Part shown: positions 60,771 to 64,000 of the stretch, piece by piece | How the letters are laid out: the number at the start of each line of letters is the position of its first letter | How positions within the stretch are numbered: position 1 is the first letter of the stretch | Assembly: GCA_947380295.1 (NCBI GenBank) | Contig: CANCQK010000013.1 | Coordinates: 26,643-90,642 of the forward strand | Direction: 5' to 3' | Source: Bdellovibrionales bacterium | GTDB taxonomy: Bacteria; Bdellovibrionota; UBA1018 | DNA length: 64,000 bases | Notes under the pieces: generated by a model | Database searches by the model: none | Told to the model about the DNA's origin: nothing | What the model saw: only the letters and a program-made list of their open reading frames with translations | Position numbers and translations under genes: made by a program

Positions 60771-61649
60771 TCATCGTCCATTTTTTCGAATATAAACAAA
60801 AACCTGATCTGTATATCCAGGCCAAGTGGGGATGCTCACGGCTTCAAGGATTTCAAAATCTCGGTCGAGTGCATCGAATAACGCAGGAGTCCCAGTTGCT
60901 GTGCCATTTCGGCGTTCACCTACGTAGATCACAAACTCGCCTTCATAGAGGCTGAGTGCCTTTGAAGCATACTCACTCCTCGTCGGAGGCCAACACAACA
61001 TCAAAGTGCGTCCAGAATTCTGAAGGACAGCTGTTTCATCCCCAAGTTTCACGTCAAACCACTTTTTGGTATATTTAAGATCAGCTATTCTATCGTAAGA
61101 GCCATTGTCATAGGCAACGATATCCACACCTTGTTCAGCTAAGAGTTTAGCCCAAAATCCAGACCCGGCTCCAATTTCGATGATTGGACCATATTTGCTG
61201 ATCGTTTCAATCGCTTGGTCGTTAGGAATAGCCCAAGAGTACGCTCTTGATTGGGGTAACAAATGGTCCAATATAAAGTATGATTCTAAATTTTTGAGCT
61301 GGTTCTCTAAATATTGAATCGCGTTCACGTGCTCATTGTACTGATTCATTCTATTGAAAAAATCTACGTTCGCAATCGGACCAAAAAATGGGACGAATAC
61401 TCCAGCAGGGGTTCCCCATACCTGTTGGAGTGGGTATTTAGATAGAGCTACAGAATGTTCTTGCAGCTTTGTCTCCATAACAGCTTTTGTTTCAATCATT
61501 TCAAGGTAGGCGAGTTGGATTTCTGGCATCCTCTCCTCCAGCGCAGCCTCAAACTCATTTCCTGCTAAAGCCGCTAATTGAAGTGAGCAAAGAGACAAAA
61601 AAAGAGCCAAAGCTAAATTAAAAAAATTAACTATCTTTGGTGTGAGCAT
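60771..61649 (-). CDS. Secreted SAM-dependent methyltransferase-fold protein
   Basis: A 292-residue protein with a signal peptide (hydrophobic residues about 8-28, LALALFLSLCSLQLAALA). The catalytic-looking part shows motif I YGPIIEIGAGSGFWAKLLAE, motif II VDIVAYDNG, then LMLCWPPTRSEYASKALSLY, FVIYVGERRNGTATG and a C-terminal IPTWPGYTDQVFVYIR. These follow a class I methyltransferase family I know mainly from eukaryotic microbes and scattered bacteria, also without a known substrate. The N-terminal ~100 residues are helical. An exported SAM-dependent enzyme would need host SAM, which supports a host-delivered role, but this is inference. Confidence 0.75.
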   Translation of the reverse strand: MLTPKIVNFFNLALALFLSLCSLQLAALAGNEFEAALEERMPEIQLAYLEMIETKAVMETKLQEHSVALSKYPLQQVWGTPAGVFVPFFGPIANVDFFNRMNQYNEHVNAIQYLENQLKNLESYFILDHLLPQSRAYSWAIPNDQAIETISKYGPIIEIGAGSGFWAKLLAEQGVDIVAYDNGSYDRIADLKYTKKWFDVKLGDETAVLQNSGRTLMLCWPPTRSEYASKALSLYEGEFVIYVGERRNGTATGTPALFDALDRDFEILEAVSIPTWPGYTDQVFVYIRKNGR

Positions 61650-61709
61650 GAGGGTCGGTATACTTCACCTTAATATATAAATAAAGTTAAACTAACAATC
61701 ACGCTAGAT

Positions 61710-62751
61710 GGGGACGGAGCCTGAATTGGCGCACTTCTTTCACCTGATCTGCGCACTATGCGTGTATCTCGTTACCAAGTTTTATCTCAACCTGCCGGAA
61801 TGGTTCACTTATTTTGGAAGTGTCACGACAGTGCCTATCTATTCGAGCAGAGCGGGGCAAAAGAATTGTTCTTTCAGAGTCTGATTTACGGCCTTAAACA
61901 CCGGGGATCAGACAACTCGGTCCAAATCCACTCATTCTGCCTCATGAGTAATCACGTTCACCAACAAATGAGTTACCAAAACGGAGCGGCCAAGCTTTCT
62001 CACTTTATGCGAGTAGCGCACGGCACTTTTGGAATGCGCTTCAATCGAGTCTTTAACCGCTCAGGCAAAGTCGCCAATGAACGCCCGAAGACTCCTCTGA
62101 TTGGAGGCGTCGAAGCGGAAATGCGGGTTCATTTTTACATCGAGGCAAACCCCATACGAGCTGGAATGGTGAAACTCGAGAAACTCAGATATTTCTTCTG
62201 GAACTCCTACCGATTCTACGCCCATGGGATAGTCGATGAATGGAATAAACACCTCACTCTTCCGCAGTGGTACGTCGACCTAGGAAATACTCCCGAAGAG
62301 AGGCAGCGAGCTTATCGGGTCTTCTTTCGCAAATACCTTGAGCAGTTTACTGTCAGCTGGACCCAGTTCCTAAGTCACTTCATTGGTGATGCTTTGTGGG
62401 TCAGAAAAATGGAAACCAACCTGAAGGAACAGCTTTACGCCAAAAACTTAGCCATTGCCCGAGCTTCACCGACCTAAGTGGAGCGCCTCGAAACTCAATC
62501 CAGCTTAATTTTCCTCGGCTCCAGACCGGAGAAGGCCGTAGTGCGCCCAAATCTTATAAGATCAAATCAAGATTGCGACATTTTTCATTAAAAATCCAAG
62601 AATCGCAGACTTCTCTAAATCCAAGCAGATCCCGCCAGCCGAATTCTCGCTTCTTTGTCCGACTCGTTTGCCTAAAAAGTTTATATAAATCGAATTTAGA
62701 ACACGTAGTTGGCTAAGTGCTGAAACTGAGACCTAAATTGGCTCCGTCCCT
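61710..62751 (+). mobile_element. REP-associated tyrosine transposase element (IS200/IS605-like)
   Basis: Terminal inverted repeats GGGACGGAGCC (61711-61721) and GGCTCCGTCCC (62740-62750) enclose a Y1 (HUH) transposase gene. Between the gene and the right end there are ~260 bases without a gene; they contain a CTCC-agacc-GGAG hairpin near 62520 and otherwise nothing I can name. Ends of this GGGGACGGAGCC type are typical for RAYT/Y1 elements. Confidence 0.7.
61758..62477 (+). CDS. Y1 (HUH) transposase, RAYT-like
   Basis: Single-strand transposase of the IS200-related Y1 family. The HUH motif is in HSFCLMSNHVHQQM (N-H-V-H) near residue 63. The catalytic tyrosine is expected in VHFYIEANPIRAGMV near residue 128, the usual Y-I-x-x-N-P-I-R-A context. 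The 239-residue length and C-terminal basic tail are typical for REP-associated transposases. No frameshift is seen, so the gene could be functional. ATG at 61758, 36 bases after the left inverted repeat. Confidence 0.88.
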   Translation: MRVSRYQVLSQPAGMVHLFWKCHDSAYLFEQSGAKELFFQSLIYGLKHRGSDNSVQIHSFCLMSNHVHQQMSYQNGAAKLSHFMRVAHGTFGMRFNRVFNRSGKVANERPKTPLIGGVEAEMRVHFYIEANPIRAGMVKLEKLRYFFWNSYRFYAHGIVDEWNKHLTLPQWYVDLGNTPEERQRAYRVFFRKYLEQFTVSWTQFLSHFIGDALWVRKMETNLKEQLYAKNLAIARASPT

Positions 62752-62849
62752 GCACTCCTTATCTTGCTTCATTACCCCCTCAAAAAATACCCCTTTAATA
62801 GCCGTTTTGAGGATCTGGTGCCCTACTTGATTCATGAATAAACAAGTTT

Positions 62850-62879
62850 GATTCGCGATAAATGTTATTATCGCGAATC
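62850..62879. other. 30-bp palindrome with dif-like 11-6-11 geometry
   Basis: GATTCGCGATAA - ATGTTA - TTATCGCGAATC is a perfect inverted repeat. Taken as 28 bases it has two 11-base arms around a 6-base centre, with inner arm ends ...ATAA and TTAT..., as in XerC/XerD dif sites. It lies 100 bases after the transposon end and upstream of a toxin-antitoxin-like locus. It could equally be an operator of the HTH gene. Apart from this palindrome and the possible toxin frame, the stretch 62752-63182 holds no gene. Confidence 0.5.
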
Positions 62880-63025
62880 AGATCCAGGGCTATAGACGAC
62901 TTGAGGTTTAGTTGCTAAAGATTGTCAACTATGAATGAGGTTTTGCAGGTCCTGCTCTAGGGATCCGAGACGCCTAGTTTTTTTATAAACTGATTGAGTT
63001 TTATCAGTGTCGAACTATTAGACAG

Positions 63026-63175
63026 ATGACTATTTTTTGCGTGTGTCATGAGAGTCACTCCCTGCCTAACTCCATGTTGGATAGAATTCCTTATCAAGGA
63101 AAACACTATCGACTTGTGTGGTGCATGCGGGATCATGAGATTTTTATCGGTGTTATAAACTGCTTTAGAAGGTAG
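63026..63175 (+). CDS. Possible remnant or short RelE/HigB-like toxin
   Basis: A 49-codon frame (open upstream to 62978) ends in TAG eight bases before the antitoxin-like start. Its C-terminal part, KHYRLVWCMRDHEIFIGVIN, resembles the strand pattern before the C terminus of RelE/HigB toxins. The N-terminal half lacks similarity that I can see and no ribosome binding site is evident. It may be a decayed toxin. Confidence 0.3.
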   Translation: MTIFCVCHESHSLPNSMLDRIPYQGKHYRLVWCMRDHEIFIGVINCFRR

Positions 63176-63182
63176 GTAATTT

Positions 63183-63521
63183 ATGAGAAAAAGTAAGACT
63201 CTGAAAGCTTTCCCTGATGAATCTGTTCTAGTTTCTATTAGAGAGCGGTTGTCTGATCCCAAATTTGAGGGTGAAAATTTTGCGTTACCGGCAGACGCAT
63301 CGGAAACTGAACGAGCCAAATATCAAATATGCCAACTTATTGCTCGTTTCAAACGGGAAAACTCTCTTCTTCAACGAGACCTTGCAAAGGAGCTTGGGAT
63401 TAACGAATCCAGAGTCAGCGATATCTTGAGAGGTAAGATAGAAAGCTTCACACTAGATCGCCTTCTAAGCTACGCAGAGCAGCTCCATCCAAAGCTGAAG
63501 ATCATCATTTTGGCCGCGTAA
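63183..63521 (+). CDS. XRE-type HTH protein, HigA-like antitoxin
   Basis: A 112-residue protein with a C-terminal helix-turn-helix: RENSLLQRDLAKELGINESR then VSDILRGKIESFTLDRLLSY and a strand KLKIIIL. This matches the HTH_37 / HigA2 antitoxin type, whose ~45-residue N-terminal tail (FPDESVLVSIRERLSDPKFE) would wrap the toxin. ATG at 63183 with AGAAGGTAGG upstream. Preceded by a possible toxin remnant and the palindrome at 62850. Antitoxin function is inferred from family. Confidence 0.78.
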   Translation: MRKSKTLKAFPDESVLVSIRERLSDPKFEGENFALPADASETERAKYQICQLIARFKRENSLLQRDLAKELGINESRVSDILRGKIESFTLDRLLSYAEQLHPKLKIIILAA

Positions 63522-63631
63522 AAAAGTCACTTGCCATCAGGTCAAATTCCTCTTGCAAGTCAAATCATAAGCGACTAATCGAATTTAGAAAGCTTTAATA
63601 ATCCGAAAGTAATACAAGTAGCGACCATTTT

Positions 63632-63913
63632 ATGACAAATAGATCTTTTCGTTCATTTGCGATTGCAATGTGTGTCCTCTTACAAATGTCTGTTGTTTGG
63701 GCAGGGAAAATAACCCCAGGGGCCAACTTAGTGACCGACGGAATCCCTCCGCTGGCGACAGACTTGATTGATCAAACAAGGCTTTATAACAACTTCAAGC
63801 CGACTAGGTTTCTTGACTGGCACCCTGTCCGCGAGGAAGCATTAGTCCTGACAGGTACAACGGCCCTAAGCCGCGCGTCCAGCGCGGCGGGGACGTTTAA
63901 GAGCGGAGCCTGA
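63632..63913 (+). pseudogene. Truncated S9 (prolyl-oligopeptidase) family peptidase-like protein
   Basis: 93 residues: signal peptide (IAMCVLLQMSVVWA) followed by PPLATDLIDQTRLYNNFKPT then RFLDWHPVREEALVLTG. This N-terminal pattern (I-P-x-x-L ... R-x-A-x-F-x-D-W-H-P) is that of exported S9-family peptidases whose beta-propeller then continues for hundreds of residues. Here the frame goes into TTALSRASSAAGTFKSGA and stops. The break falls on a GC-rich hairpin (63870-63888), which may mark an insertion, deletion or REP-type sequence. The rest of the gene, if any, is beyond the window or in another frame. Confidence 0.55.
63870..63888. repeat. GC-rich hairpin (REP-like)
   Basis: GCCGCGC-gtcca-GCGCGGC: 7-bp arms around a five-base loop, unlike its AT-rich surroundings and located where the peptidase frame is disrupted. 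Consistent with a REP-like palindrome, and a RAYT transposase lies 1.4 kb away, but a single copy is seen. Confidence 0.4.
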
Positions 63914-64000
63914 TCTGTAGGCAAGAATTCTTGCTACATTCTCCGAACCCTTCCGAGCTATGACACGCCCTGCATTAATGTCTGCATGTGTCCTGTTTCC

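Noticed and set aside
62396..62716. 106-codon plus-strand frame downstream of the transposase
   Set aside because: Overlaps the transposase in another frame and its sequence is polar and featureless.
62957..63319. 120-codon minus-strand frame
   Set aside because: Overlaps the clear HTH gene and the possible toxin frame on the plus strand and resembles no family.
63960..64000. Possible start of a further exported protein (ATGACACGCCCTGCA...)
   Set aside because: Only 41 bases to the window end and weak ribosome binding site; cannot be judged.
1..64000. Prophage, rRNA operon or CRISPR array
   Set aside because: No structural phage genes, rRNA sequence or regularly spaced repeats were seen.

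Overview
The window looks like chromosome from a Gram-negative bacterium of the former Deltaproteobacteria/Oligoflexia type (inference). Supporting signs are several Sec and lipoprotein signal peptides, outer-membrane-barrel-like proteins, the block tilS-ftsH-cdaA-ybbR-glmM-pdxJ, an Rrf2 regulator-cysteine desulfurase-mnmA-mtaB block, and rnc-era-der followed by YfgM- and BamB-like genes. TTG and GTG starts with good Shine-Dalgarno sequences are common. No rRNA, CRISPR array or prophage is visible.

Layout. 0.2-3.6 kb: amino-acid permease and lytic transglycosylase. 3.7-9.8 kb: a tRNA-CAU gene with its promoter, then four secreted accessory proteins, including a kinase-fold protein with a signal peptide. 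9.9-20.5 kb: tRNA lysidine synthesis, FtsH, c-di-AMP and cell-wall precursor synthesis, PdxJ, NAD(P)HX repair and TsaE. A secreted F-box protein is inserted directly after pdxJ. 20.7-25.0 kb: Fe-S/thiolation operon. 25-34 kb: 5'-nucleotidase-like protein, rnc-era-der, BamB/YfgM. 33.8-43.8 kb: regulators, transporters, lipoproteins, a haem-oxygenase-fold protein and a hybrid histidine kinase. 43.8-57 kb: subtilase, TcdA, TatD, radical SAM protein, a Tgt-MnmC-type fusion, TldD/TldE and a SprT-like protein. 56.4-64 kb: accessory end with two FGE-fold secreted paralogues around recX, a secreted phosphoribosyltransferase-like protein, a secreted methyltransferase-fold protein, a REP-associated (Y1) transposase with inverted ends, a dif-like palindrome, a toxin-antitoxin-like locus and a truncated S9-peptidase-like reading frame.

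How the genes fit together. Housekeeping blocks make wobble-position tRNA modifications (TilS, MnmA, MtaB, Tgt-MnmC, TsaE, TcdA), c-di-AMP and peptidoglycan precursors, and ribosome-assembly GTPases. Scattered between them are proteins that carry Sec signal peptides but whose folds or motifs normally act inside cells, often eukaryotic ones. They include a Ser/Thr kinase fold, an F-box with a PCNA-binding-type peptide and a bipartite nuclear-localisation-type signal, FGE-fold proteins with a C-terminal PP1-docking-like motif, a PRTase and a methyltransferase. The most interesting reading is that this bacterium lives with or inside a eukaryotic cell and exports a set of eukaryote-directed effectors. 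That is inference from motifs; no secretion system lies in the window.
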